64,000 nucleotides of DNA from positions 32,501 through 96,500 of the forward strand of contig JALSQX010000080.1 of NCBI GenBank assembly GCA_026985075.1, read 5' to 3'. A model generated the notes under the pieces. That model did not search any database. It was not told the DNA's origin and saw only the letters and a list, made by a program, of their open reading frames with translations. A program made the position numbers and the translations under genes. Source of the DNA: Blastocatellia bacterium. GTDB taxonomy: Bacteria > Acidobacteriota > Blastocatellia > HR10 > J050. Positions 9,633-17,983 of the stretch are shown in pieces; positions within the stretch are counted from its first letter, which is position 1, and the number at the start of each line of letters is the position of its first letter.

Positions 9633-10514
9633 TTACTGTCTCCTTTGCTCATTGAGCGACCAGTCATAATCGAGATACTCGATCTTGTATGCTCCTTTTT
9701 CCAGATACTCCCGGTCAGCAGGATCGAGATACCGACTGATGAAATGAAGCACGGCTCGTTCTTCTCGACGATGTCCCGGGAACCGCTCGTCGGTGCCATA
9801 CTGGTTAACGAAATCGCTCCCGAACCACTTGAAGATGGATGACAGAGAGACGATGCCTCTGCGGCGAGCGATGTGGAATTTCTCCGGGTTTGAGAGGAAT
9901 CGACGCGCTTGATCGTCGAGCTGCTCATCGAGGCGATCTCCGACATACGGTTCATTCCTGAGCGGCGGACACCCCATCGCTGCACAAACGAGGGCCATAT
10001 GGATGCGCGGCTCATGGAACTTCGCGCGGAGCACGTCATGCTCAATCTCGTCCAGCGTCATGGCCCGACCCATCACTTCAAATGTGAGCTCATCCCACAC
10101 GCCGGGAATCTGCCGAATGCTGTTCTTCGGATAGATGAGCGAAAAGCCGAATCGCGGCTTGATGGGATAATGGCTGACGATCGCTTTCACCGTCAAGGCG
10201 TTGTAGGCATTGATCCAAAAAGCGATCTTCTCCGCATTGCCCCACTGCTCGTAGGTATGAGGATCGAGAGCGGCCACCGCTTGAACGAAGGCATCCAATC
10301 GTTGGTGATCAGCTTTCAATCGGCGATACTCGACCAATCCCCGGTCATCGACATAGGCTTTGAGAACGACAGCATAGGGGGTGTAAGAGAATCGATCGCT
10401 CATCGCTCGGGTCGCCTTCGTCGCCCGCGGAAGCGGATCGCTCCCCGACGAACACCCTCCCCAAGCGAATCCGAGCACCACCAAAGCTGCACTCACGAGG
10501 ATCTTTTTATGCAT
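9633..10514 (-). CDS. DUF547 domain lipoprotein
   Basis: A 293-residue exported protein. The start MHKKILVSAALVV at 10514 is supported by AGGAGGAGG just upstream; the hydrophobic leader ends in a GGC lipobox-like site (Cys21). The DUF547 core is clear: EKIAFWINAYNALTVKAIVSHYP, FGFSLIYPKNSIRQIPGVW, LDEIEHDVLR, HMALVCAAMGCPPLRNEPY and a final VEYLDYDW-like strand (IEYLDYDW). The conserved His, Cys and Asn positions hint at an enzymatic, papain-like-fold activity, but no function is established to my knowledge. It lies 56 bases after arsS on the same strand. Confidence 0.88.
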   Translation of the reverse strand: MHKKILVSAALVVLGFAWGGCSSGSDPLPRATKATRAMSDRFSYTPYAVVLKAYVDDRGLVEYRRLKADHQRLDAFVQAVAALDPHTYEQWGNAEKIAFWINAYNALTVKAIVSHYPIKPRFGFSLIYPKNSIRQIPGVWDELTFEVMGRAMTLDEIEHDVLRAKFHEPRIHMALVCAAMGCPPLRNEPYVGDRLDEQLDDQARRFLSNPEKFHIARRRGIVSLSSIFKWFGSDFVNQYGTDERFPGHRREERAVLHFISRYLDPADREYLEKGAYKIEYLDYDWSLNEQRRQ

Positions 10515-10570
10515 CAGGTCCTCCTCCTGCACGTCATACCCTCAAATCGATCGTTCATTTGGCAAAAATC

Positions 10571-11524
10571 TCACACTAATGCCCCACGACAGGACGAACC
10601 GCGCCCGGCCGTACAACCGAAGCAGTGCAGGCCAGTGACGATCTTTCGTCGAATCAACGCCTCGGGATCACCATCCTGGACGCGCTTGGGGGCCCCATGA
10701 TCAACGGGCAGGTTCAGAGCCAGATTGAAATCACAATCATAAATGCGCCCGTCCCAATCGACGTTGATCTGATGCCGGCACATCAATCCCTCCACCGTCT
10801 CCGGATTGAACGACCGCTGCAACAGGTTCAGGTACTCCTGGTCCTTGCCCTGTCGCACCAGATCAACTTGGAACCGCCCAATCGGCATGTTGGTGATAGT
10901 CAACAGTCGGGTGAAAACGATGCCGAACCGAGCCCACAGCTCACGCCGGTAGTCCTCTTCCAACTTGGCCTGATCCGGTGGCAGAAAAGGTCCCACCGGG
11001 TTGTAAACCAGATTCAACGGGAGTTCGGGATCGCGCCCATAGCCGAGGTCGTTCAATAACCGGATGGCCTCGATGCTCTTCTCGTATACGCCCTTTCCGC
11101 GCTGGCGGCGAACGTTTTCCTCCAAATAGCACGGGAGCGAAGCAGTGAGGTGAACCCGGTGATCGCGGAAGAATTCAGGCATCGCCTCCATCTCGGGCAG
11201 CAACAGGACCGTCAAATTGGTCCGCACCTGCACCGTATGTCCGCGCTCCCGAAGGGCCACAATGAACCGGCGGAGATGAGGGTTGAGTTCCGGCGCGCCA
11301 CCGGTGATATCGATCAATTGCGCTCCCAGTTTGTGGGCGATGTCGATGATCGATTCCATCGTCGGCCAATCCATCATCTCCGTGCGTTGGGGAGAGGATT
11401 GGACGTGACAATGTACGCAGGCCTGATTACACTTCAGTCCCACGTTCACCTGTATGGTTTCAATGTCGATGCTGTATAATCCCTGACCGGTGAGTTCTGT
11501 GATTTTCTTCTCAAATTCATTCAT
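10571..11524 (-). CDS. arsS: Arsenosugar biosynthesis radical SAM protein ArsS
   Basis: A radical SAM enzyme expected to use adenosyl chemistry on a methylated arsenical to make 5'-deoxy-5'-dimethylarsinoyl-adenosine, the arsenosugar precursor. The [4Fe-4S] motif CNQACVHC is at residues 32-39. DITGGAPELNPH follows, and the Cys-rich C-terminal domain has GLMCRHQINVDWDGRIYDCDFN and GLHCFGCTAGRGSSCRG. This C-terminal block (DUF3641) defines the radical SAM/Cys-rich group, some members of which are selenoproteins. Here every relevant position is Cys. The ATG has GGAGGTGTGAGCC upstream. It sits in an arsM-PiT-arsS cluster, which strengthens the call. Confidence 0.9.
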   Translation of the reverse strand: MNEFEKKITELTGQGLYSIDIETIQVNVGLKCNQACVHCHVQSSPQRTEMMDWPTMESIIDIAHKLGAQLIDITGGAPELNPHLRRFIVALRERGHTVQVRTNLTVLLLPEMEAMPEFFRDHRVHLTASLPCYLEENVRRQRGKGVYEKSIEAIRLLNDLGYGRDPELPLNLVYNPVGPFLPPDQAKLEEDYRRELWARFGIVFTRLLTITNMPIGRFQVDLVRQGKDQEYLNLLQRSFNPETVEGLMCRHQINVDWDGRIYDCDFNLALNLPVDHGAPKRVQDGDPEALIRRKIVTGLHCFGCTAGRGSSCRGALV

Positions 11525-11611
11525 GGCTCACACCTCCGTGGCTTCCTGAGGAACGGGAAGCACGAGACGGATGTCGTATAACATGTGGCGCGAAATGTGC
11601 CGCGTGATATC

Positions 11612-12742
11612 TCATAAGACTCCTTGAGTCAACCAGAAAAGCCATCCGCCCAGGAGAGCTGCTAATGGGAGCGTGGTGATCCAAGCGGCCAGGATTTCCG
11701 CGACGGTCTTCCACCGAAACGCGCGATTGACCAAACCGATCCCGAAGATGGACCCACAAGAGACGTGCGTCGTTGACACGGGAAATCCCAATGGCGAGGC
11801 GAACAGCACGAGCAGTGCGGTGACCAGATTGGCCGTCAATCCCTGACCCGTGTTCAGATCGGTGATGCGCTTGCTCATCGTCTCGGCCACGCGACGCGCG
11901 TTGAGCACGCCTCCCAAGACCATCGCCGCGGCCACCAGGCTGAGTCCCCACGCGGAGTTCCAGGCGGGAGCTGCCAATAGCAAGGCGGCGATTTTTGGCG
12001 TATCGTTCACCGCCCGACTGAAACACACGGCGCCGGCGCTGAGGTAATGAACGGTATCCACACAGGTCTGCGCATCCACGCCGACGAATTGACCCTGATA
12101 CCGCTCGACGCATTGCTCTCTCTCGCCCACGGTCAAGCGCAATCCTGAGGCGGCGAACACGGCCGATCCATCGGGTTGAAGAGCAATCGGTTGTGGCGCC
12201 TGATCGGCCAAACACACGCAGGTGTGTTTGGTCACCCCCAGCGCGCGTCGCAGCTTCCGGAGCGGTATGTAGAGAGCCGCGGCCATCCCAATGGCGATGG
12301 CTGGACTGAGCAACAATGGTCCGGCAAAGGTATGCGTTACTGTTCCCCAACTGACGCCTTGCCCAGAAGCGACCAGAGCCACGCCGATCAGCGCGCCGGT
12401 CAATGCATGCGTCGTCGACGTCGGTAGTCCGAGCCGAGTGGCCAAGAAGATGGTGAACGCAGCGGCCATTCCCACGGCGATGAGCAAGTGTGAGGTGCCG
12501 ACGAGCGATGCGGGAACCAATCCTTTCCCGCTGAAGACGACCAGCAGCTTACTGGCGGCAAATACAGAGACGAGACTTCCAGCGGCCGTCGTCACCGTGG
12601 CCCAGAGCAAGGCTTTTTTATAACTCGTCGTGGCGCTCCCGTAGAGCGTGGCCACTCCTTTGAAGTTATCATTCGCTCCATTACTATAGGCCAACCACAA
12701 GACGGCGAGAATGAGAATGAATGTCGTCATAGGCTTCCCCAT
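11612..12742 (-). CDS. PiT-family inorganic phosphate transporter with Cys-rich loop
   Basis: A polytopic inner-membrane symporter of the PiT family with both family signatures: WLAYSNGANDNFKGVATLYG at the N-terminus and SRAVNDTPKIAALL in the second repeat, plus GLPTSTTHAL and GFPVSTTHVS. The central loop between the repeats (about residues 175-235) is cysteine-rich: KHTCVCL, REQCVERYQG, AQTCVD and GAVCFSR. Because phosphate and arsenate are analogues and the gene lies between arsM and arsS, an arsenate, methylarsenical or phosphate role is plausible but unproven. The start MGKPMTTF at 12742 is chosen over a GTG at 12763. Confidence 0.9.
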   Translation of the reverse strand: MGKPMTTFILILAVLWLAYSNGANDNFKGVATLYGSATTSYKKALLWATVTTAAGSLVSVFAASKLLVVFSGKGLVPASLVGTSHLLIAVGMAAAFTIFLATRLGLPTSTTHALTGALIGVALVASGQGVSWGTVTHTFAGPLLLSPAIAIGMAAALYIPLRKLRRALGVTKHTCVCLADQAPQPIALQPDGSAVFAASGLRLTVGEREQCVERYQGQFVGVDAQTCVDTVHYLSAGAVCFSRAVNDTPKIAALLLAAPAWNSAWGLSLVAAAMVLGGVLNARRVAETMSKRITDLNTGQGLTANLVTALLVLFASPLGFPVSTTHVSCGSIFGIGLVNRAFRWKTVAEILAAWITTLPLAALLGGWLFWLTQGVL

Positions 12743-12801
12743 CAAGCGGGCTCTCCCGCCCACGGTCTAGGTGAACAGAAAGGGAACATCGACACAGCGC
12801 A

Positions 12802-14016
12802 TTAACATCCTTCAGGTCCGCAATCGCATGCCGGCCCTTCGCTGAGGATCGTCTCCCGATATTCCAATCCTTTCGTCTCGCGCGGGTGTCGCGTTCCCGT
12901 TCGCTTACACTCGAAAGGCCCCGCCTCCTCGAGGGGAATGTCTTCATATGGAGGGACGGGAATGATGTCCCGGCTGTAGGGGCCATCCGGGTTGGTCAGA
13001 ATGTTGAACGTCTTGTCGCACACCGCCATCCGCTGACCCCGATAGTAAGTGTGTCCATCGTCATCGCGGACGAATTTCCATGGCCCCTTGTAGATGACGG
13101 CCTGGTTGCGCTCCAAGCAAGGGCCCTCCTTCCCTTTGAAGGCCCGAACGGTCATGGAGCGGAATTCAATCCCATCAATGACTTGCCAGGGTTCCTCCTG
13201 GCGGGTGAGGATTTCAATGCCGTAGAATCCGGCTTGCTCGAACATCTCCAAAAACTGATCTTCGCGAAACGCCCCGGCAATGCATCCACTCCACAATTCG
13301 GGATCGGCCAGAATGTTCGGCGTCGGATCCTCGTCACACACGATATCAGAGATCACGGCTCGCCCTCCTCGCTTCAGAACCCGGAAGATCTCAGAAAACA
13401 ACTTCTGCTTATCCTGAGGACGGACGAGGTTCAAGACACAATTGGAGACGACGACATCCACGCTGGCATCGGGGATGAGCGGTTCCTCTCGCCGCAGTCG
13501 TTCGCATTCGGCCTCGAAGTCGCTGAGCTGCTCCATGGATTGAACCGGATGTCGCCGCAGCCAGGCCTCGGCCCGCTCCAGATCAAGAGCCAGATCCTGG
13601 ATCTTTCCTTTGACGAAACGCACGTTCGCGTAACCGAGTTTCTCGGCCATCTCGGGAAGGTATTTCCTGGCCAAAGCGAGCATTTCGTCGTTGAAGTCGA
13701 CACCGATGACGGCCCCTTCCGGCCCCACCTTCTGAGCCAGAATATAACAAATCTTGCCCGCTCCCGATCCCAAATCGACGACCGTCTCACCAGTGGACAC
13801 GTATACAGAGGGATCGCCGCAGCCATAATCTTTCTCTACAATTTCCTGCGGCAATAACTTCAGGAAGCGATCATCATATTGAGTGGGACAGCATAACGCC
13901 GGTTGGGCCTGGCGCGCGCCCTCGCCATAACGGCGCAGGACTTCGCGCTCAACGTTGTGAAGGGACGTCCCTACGGGCACGGAACGACCACCATTCCCCG
14001 TTATGGGCTTGACCAT
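12802..14016 (-). CDS. arsM: ArsM-type arsenite S-adenosylmethionine methyltransferase
   Basis: A cytosolic Rossmann-fold methyltransferase of about 404 residues. An N-terminal cysteine region reads ALCCPTQYDD (Cys42, Cys43) and VEKDYGCGDPS (Cys66). The SAM site is VVDLGSGAGKICY near residues 79-91, with VIGVDFNDEML following. VVSNCVLNLV is next, and the tail ends CDCGPEGC. Conserved cysteines around the SAM site and the DYGCGDP motif are typical of the methyltransferase found beside ArsS in arsenosugar clusters. It would methylate As(III) ahead of ArsS. Related selenocysteine-containing methyltransferases are, I believe, known; this copy has Cys. AAGGAG precedes the ATG. Confidence 0.85.
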   Translation of the reverse strand: MVKPITGNGGRSVPVGTSLHNVEREVLRRYGEGARQAQPALCCPTQYDDRFLKLLPQEIVEKDYGCGDPSVYVSTGETVVDLGSGAGKICYILAQKVGPEGAVIGVDFNDEMLALARKYLPEMAEKLGYANVRFVKGKIQDLALDLERAEAWLRRHPVQSMEQLSDFEAECERLRREEPLIPDASVDVVVSNCVLNLVRPQDKQKLFSEIFRVLKRGGRAVISDIVCDEDPTPNILADPELWSGCIAGAFREDQFLEMFEQAGFYGIEILTRQEEPWQVIDGIEFRSMTVRAFKGKEGPCLERNQAVIYKGPWKFVRDDDGHTYYRGQRMAVCDKTFNILTNPDGPYSRDIIPVPPYEDIPLEEAGPFECKRTGTRHPRETKGLEYRETILSEGPACDCGPEGC

Positions 14017-14122
14017 AGTACGTGCTCCTTTCTGGCTAATGTTTCACCAATCTCCCTTCCTGTTCGTTCGTTGATGAGCTTACACCCTTTGTCGGCGTCA
14101 CCGGCGAGAACCTTACACGAAA

Positions 14123-14761
14123 TTATGACCGGAGTGGTTCACCAGAGCTTGGCGAAGAGGGTCCGCTCGATGTCCGGGTCGGGCTGGTCCCTCGATCGGG
14201 GCCCATCCCTCGCAGCAATTGCCTCATCTTCAATCTCGCCTTATGGAGCTGCGATTTGGCCGTCCCCACAGCAATGCCCAACATCTGGGCGATCTCCTCA
14301 TGTTGGTATCCTTCGATATCATGCAACACAAACACGGTGCGGTATCCCGGAGGGAGCCGAGCAATGGCCCTCTCCAGCGCAATACGATCTAACCACAGCC
14401 CGTCTCTGCGCGATCCAGGTGGCGCGCTCCCCGGCATGGGGCTGAGCCCACCATTCGCTTCGTATTTGAGCTGGCGTTGCTTGTGCCGCAGAAACATGAG
14501 GGCCGTGTTGACTGCCAATCGATAAAGCCATGTAGATAGCGCTGAATCTCCCCGAAAGGTCCCAATCTTCTGAAAGAGACGAATAAATACGTCCTGGGTG
14601 ACCTCTTCGGCGTCCAGGGGATCCCCCAGCATGCGCAAACAGATGGAATAGACCTTTCGGACGTGGGATCGATAGATCGTTTCAAATGCCCACTCATTGC
14701 CCGCCGCTGAGGCTTGGGCGAGCTCAAGATCGGTGCCCGGTATAGTGTCAGCGACTCTCAT
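14123..14761 (-). CDS. ECF-type RNA polymerase sigma factor
   Basis: A sigma-70 family factor with region 2 (YRSHVRKVYSICLRMLGD, AEEVTQDVFIRLFQKI, STWLYRLAVNTALMFLRHKQ) and region 4 (IARLPPGYRTVFVLHDIEGYQHEEIAQMLGIAVGTAKSQLHKAR). The start at 14761 follows GAGAGGAAAGTAGC; an upstream in-frame start would overlap the preceding CRP-like gene. No anti-sigma gene accompanies it, unlike the other ECF gene at 21 kb. It lies between the CRP-like regulator and arsM, 106 bases before arsM, so it may drive that operon, but no cognate promoter could be assigned. Confidence 0.92.
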   Translation of the reverse strand: MRVADTIPGTDLELAQASAAGNEWAFETIYRSHVRKVYSICLRMLGDPLDAEEVTQDVFIRLFQKIGTFRGDSALSTWLYRLAVNTALMFLRHKQRQLKYEANGGLSPMPGSAPPGSRRDGLWLDRIALERAIARLPPGYRTVFVLHDIEGYQHEEIAQMLGIAVGTAKSQLHKARLKMRQLLRGMGPDRGTSPTRTSSGPSSPSSGEPLRS

Positions 14762-14801
14762 GCTACTTTCCTCTCCCCGGGAGAATGGAGATGTCCCGAG
14801 G

Positions 14802-15659
14802 TCACTCATCACGGCCACCACGCGTCGGACATGGTGCCACAAGCCCTCGATGATCGTCCTCCGTAATAGGCCGGTGACGTGTGGATGATCCCTCGGCGTG
14901 GGAGCTACACCGTGCTCGGATCGTCGCTCCAGTCCATCGAACCATCTCCAGAGATGGCCTGAGGTGATATCGTGTCATCCCGCTCAGCTTCGACCGCCCT
15001 TCGCTCCAGAGTAGGTCCTCTCTTATAGAGATTTGACCGCGTCGATATGCAACCCAACGCTCACGGGCCAATGACGGCATCCAGTGCGAGACCGTTTCCC
15101 GATAGACCCCCAGAAGTTGAGCCAGTGTTTCATGTGTCACCCTGGCAATGTAAATACGCCCGTTCCTCCGGATCCCGAACTTCTCGGCTAACTTGAGGAT
15201 GACCACTCTCAATCGCTGCTCGACGGAATGAAAGGCCTGACTTTCGATTTCCTCCTCGAGGAGTCTGATCCGGTGACAAAGCAGTTGGAGGAACGAATGT
15301 GCCCACTGGCCGTCGCGCCAAATCAGTGTGCGGACGCGATCGATCGCGATGACGCCGACCGTGGTCGGCTCGCAGGTTATGGCCATCTCGGCGCGCTCCT
15401 CCCCGATCAGAGAGAGCTCTCCGAACACGTCGCCCTCCCCGAGGAGATAGAGAATCTTCTCTCTCCCCTGCCTCGATAAAAGGCTGATTTTCACCCTGCC
15501 GCTGATGATCATATATAACTCAGCCGCTCGAGCGCCGATGGTATAAATCGGTTGATTTTTACCATAATGCCTCTGGAGCGATTGACCGAATAACGTCGCC
15601 CATGAGTGGGAATGCCGCTCTCCGTCGGCTCTTCTGGATATCCGTCTCGTCGCCCGCAT
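14802..15659 (-). CDS. CRP/FNR-family transcription regulator
   Basis: A cyclic-nucleotide-binding-like beta barrel (IIRGRV-type GRVKISLLSRQGREKILYLL, GDVFGELSLIGEERAEM) is followed by a dimer helix and a winged HTH (VTHETLAQLLGVYRETVSHWM). No FNR-type iron-sulfur cysteines are seen in the sensor domain. At 285 residues it is about 50 longer than usual; the extra Arg-rich tail past the HTH does not look like a domain. It follows the receiver-only regulator by 27 bases and precedes the ECF sigma gene by 40, so the three regulators are probably co-transcribed. Confidence 0.9.
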   Translation of the reverse strand: MRATRRISRRADGERHSHSWATLFGQSLQRHYGKNQPIYTIGARAAELYMIISGRVKISLLSRQGREKILYLLGEGDVFGELSLIGEERAEMAITCEPTTVGVIAIDRVRTLIWRDGQWAHSFLQLLCHRIRLLEEEIESQAFHSVEQRLRVVILKLAEKFGIRRNGRIYIARVTHETLAQLLGVYRETVSHWMPSLARERWVAYRRGQISIREDLLWSEGRSKLSGMTRYHLRPSLEMVRWTGATIRARCSSHAEGSSTRHRPITEDDHRGLVAPCPTRGGRDE

Positions 15660-15686
15660 GATTCCTTTTCCCTCCCGATAGGGGAA

Positions 15687-16055
15687 TCACGTCCCCCCAG
15701 TTAACACACTCGATATCAATGCCACAATCGTCTCAGCCTCAAAAGGCTTACATATCAGCGCCACAATTTCGAGTTCCTCGAGCTCTCGACGAACATCTTG
15801 TTGACAGTGCGCCGTCATGACGATCACCGGCAGATGGGGAGTCTGTCGTCGGATGATACGCAAAACGTCATGACCTTGAATGCCAGGCAGTCGCAGATCC
15901 AACAAGACGAGATCGACGTCCGCGGCAGCCAGAAGGCTCAGTCCGGCCTCACCAGATTGAGCGGCAAGAACTTCATATCCTTCAGCCCTCAAGACCATAG
16001 CCAGAGCCTCGCTGAGCGTCTTGTCATCTTCGATGAGGAGGAGTGTCTGTTTCAT
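15687..16055 (-). CDS. Receiver-only response regulator
   Basis: A 122-residue stand-alone REC domain: acidic pocket LLIEDDKT, phosphoacceptor Asp in LVLLDLRLPG (about residue 53), MTAH for the conserved Thr and the conserved Lys in ICKPF. It has no output domain, so it probably acts through protein contact or phosphorelay. It is the first gene after the sigma-54 promoter at 16145-16161 and lies downstream of the NtrC-type regulator and PAS/GAF kinase operon, which could phosphorylate it and switch on its transcription. Confidence 0.92.
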   Translation of the reverse strand: MKQTLLLIEDDKTLSEALAMVLRAEGYEVLAAQSGEAGLSLLAAADVDLVLLDLRLPGIQGHDVLRIIRRQTPHLPVIVMTAHCQQDVRRELEELEIVALICKPFEAETIVALISSVLTGGT

Positions 16056-16144
16056 AACTCGATATCACATATCCCATGCTCTCCGGCACGCTTGTTGCAT
16101 TTTCGACGGCGGCGGCATTCCATGCAGAGCGAACATGAACGGAA

Positions 16145-16161
16145 TGGCAAATGTCATGCCA
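16145..16161 (-). promoter_or_regulatory. Sigma-54 (-24/-12) promoter
   Basis: The minus strand reads TGGCATGACATTTGCCA. The invariant GG (16160-16159) and GC (16148-16147) have the obligatory 10-base spacing, and the match to TGGCAC-N5-TTGC differs at one base. The predicted start near 16135 gives an 80-base leader to the receiver-only regulator. An NtrC-type activator is encoded immediately upstream and a palindrome lies 110 bases upstream. Confidence 0.65.
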
Positions 16162-16270
16162 GACGACGATGAAGAAAACCCAATCCGAGTAAACCGTTAT
16201 TCTTCTGCACGTTAGCGCCAAGCGAGGCTCGACCGCCCGAGGATGATCCCGTCAAAACATGTCAGGAATG

Positions 16271-16285
16271 TGAACAGCCTGTTCA
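16271..16285. promoter_or_regulatory. Candidate enhancer (UAS) palindrome
   Basis: TGAACAGCCTGTTCA is a perfect 7-1-7 inverted repeat, followed within 40 bases by further GAACA half-sites (CGAACAC, AGAACAT). Its centre is about 118 bases upstream of the -24 element of the sigma-54 promoter, the usual position for NtrC-family activator binding. The likely binder is the activator encoded at 16513-17889. Confidence 0.5.
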
Positions 16286-16399
16286 GATTGCGAACACGGG
16301 ATACTACCGGGAGAACATCACGGTAACCGCTCCTGACCAAATACGATGAGACGCCGACACTTGAGGCGTTCAATGTTTCGAGTTGGGGCGAAGAACACA

Positions 16400-16420
16400 C
16401 GCCGATCCCGAGAATCGGCG
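16400..16420 (-). terminator. Weak hairpin after NtrC-type gene
   Basis: CGCCGAT (16400-16406) pairs with ATCGGCG (16414-16420) around a 7-base loop, about 90 bases past the NtrC gene's stop on the minus strand. Only a GTGTGTTCTT stretch follows, not a clean U-run, so termination is uncertain. Confidence 0.3.
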
Positions 16421-16512
16421 GAACCCTCGTCCCCGCCCGGACCCATCAGAGGCTATACTCATTTATGTATTCCCGTCGATGGCATTGACGTGGTGGTATG
16501 AATCCCGGATAC

Positions 16513-17889
16513 TCATCGATGAACTTCGGAGGCCAACCCATATTTCTTCAACTTATTATAAAACGCCGTGCGGGAGATGCCCAGCAGCGCGGCTGCCGCT
16601 TGCTTGTTACCGCCGGTGCGAGCCAACGCGCGGCGAATCATCAGCTTTTCCATATTCTCCAGGCTCAGATCAGTGAGCGACTCTGAATCCCATCCCTCAC
16701 CGGTCTCGGCTTTTGAGGTCGGTCTCAGGCCAAGGTCACGAGCCTGGATGCGATCCCCGCGGGCACAAAGGACGGCGCGCTCGATCACGTGTTGGAGTTC
16801 GCGGACATTTCCGGGCCAGGAGTAGTTCAAGATGAGATCATACGCCTCGTCCGAGAACCCCCGGAGAGGCCGATTGTATTTGGCCACATATTCCTTAAAG
16901 AAGTGCTCGCATAAATAGGGGAGATCTTCCGCTCTCCTTCTGAGCGGAGGAAGTTCGATGATGACTGTACTCAACCGGTAGAAAAGATCCTGACGGAGGA
17001 GCTTTTCTTCCATCGCCTTCCGGGGATTCCGATTGGTTGTCGAGATGAGCCGAAAATCGGCCTCCCGTAACGTATCGCTTCCCACTGGCCGGTAATGACG
17101 CTCTTCGATCACGCGCAGGAGCTTGGCCTGGAGTTCCACAGGCATCTCGGTCACCTCGTCCAGTAAGAGAGTTCCGCCATGAGCCGCCGCAATGAGCCCT
17201 CGCCGTTCCACCGTCGCTCCGGTGAATGCGCCTTTGGTATGGCCGAAGAGTTCGCTCTCCATCAAATCTTTGGGCACAGCCGCACAGTTGATCGCAATGA
17301 ACGGGCCCTCGGCGCGCAGACTCTTCAAGTGAAGCGCCTGGGCCACCAGCTCTTTCCCCGTCCCACTCTCGCCAGCGATCATGACATTCACTTCGGTTCG
17401 GGCCACGCTCTCAATAGTATCGAACACATCTTGCATGGCCTTGCTCCGTCCAATGATGTTGGCGTACTCGTGGCGTTCGCTGAGCACGTGGCGCAATCGC
17501 TCATAGCGCGTTCGCAACCGTTGATGTTCCAGAGCCTTCTGCACCAGCAGATGAATCTCATCGGGCTCAAAAGGCTTGGTGATGAAATAGAATGCCCCCG
17601 CTCGCATAGCGTCAACTGCCAATTGGATTGTGCCATAGGCCGTGATGACGATGACTTCCGTCAGTGGGGATCGATGATGAATTTTGCCGAGGAGATCGAT
17701 CCCACTCCCATCGGGCAACTGGACGTCGACGATCGCCAGGTCATACTCTGTCACATCGAACTGTTTCAAAGCCGCACTCGCACTCATAGCCGACGCGACC
17801 CGATACCCGAAGCTGGACAACACGAGTTTCAGGCTGTCCACGAGTGAAGGCTCATCGTCGACGATGAGGATACTTGCTTGTGCCGTCAT
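16513..17889 (-). CDS. NtrC-family sigma-54-dependent response regulator
   Basis: A complete three-domain activator. The receiver (1-120) has phosphoacceptor Asp in LAIVDVQLPDG. The AAA+ domain has Walker A GESGTGKE, the sigma-54-contacting loop GAFTGA, Walker B GTLLLDEVTEM and RQDLFYRLS. The Fis-type HTH is NKQAAAALLGISRTAFYNKL. It should hydrolyse ATP to open sigma-54 promoters when phosphorylated. The start at 17889 is chosen because GGGAGG lies 8 bases upstream. It follows the PAS/GAF kinase by about 95 bases in one operon, and a sigma-54 promoter plus palindrome lie just downstream. Confidence 0.95.
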   Translation of the reverse strand: MTAQASILIVDDEPSLVDSLKLVLSSFGYRVASAMSASAALKQFDVTEYDLAIVDVQLPDGSGIDLLGKIHHRSPLTEVIVITAYGTIQLAVDAMRAGAFYFITKPFEPDEIHLLVQKALEHQRLRTRYERLRHVLSERHEYANIIGRSKAMQDVFDTIESVARTEVNVMIAGESGTGKELVAQALHLKSLRAEGPFIAINCAAVPKDLMESELFGHTKGAFTGATVERRGLIAAAHGGTLLLDEVTEMPVELQAKLLRVIEERHYRPVGSDTLREADFRLISTTNRNPRKAMEEKLLRQDLFYRLSTVIIELPPLRRRAEDLPYLCEHFFKEYVAKYNRPLRGFSDEAYDLILNYSWPGNVRELQHVIERAVLCARGDRIQARDLGLRPTSKAETGEGWDSESLTDLSLENMEKLMIRRALARTGGNKQAAAALLGISRTAFYNKLKKYGLASEVHR

Positions 17890-17983
17890 TGACCGGTCCT
17901 CCCTCAATCACGCCAGGAGTCTCGCACGGTGAACGAGAGAATGGCGTATCCCATGATTCCCTCCAGAGGCGGCGCCTCTCCGA

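Noticed and set aside
10571-11524. A selenocysteine form of ArsS
   Set aside because: The terminal TGA lies after the complete Cys-rich domain and no SECIS-like hairpin or homologous extension follows; all expected Sec positions are Cys.
11517-12350. 277-residue open frame on the minus strand
   Set aside because: Low-complexity Arg/Gly/Ser text out of frame with the PiT gene; a shadow of high-GC coding sequence.
16085-16099. Plus-strand GGCAC-N5-TTGCA match to a sigma-54 promoter
   Set aside because: It points away from the nearest genes and no plus-strand gene or RNA structure follows within 400 bases; the minus-strand site at 16145 fits the gene layout better.
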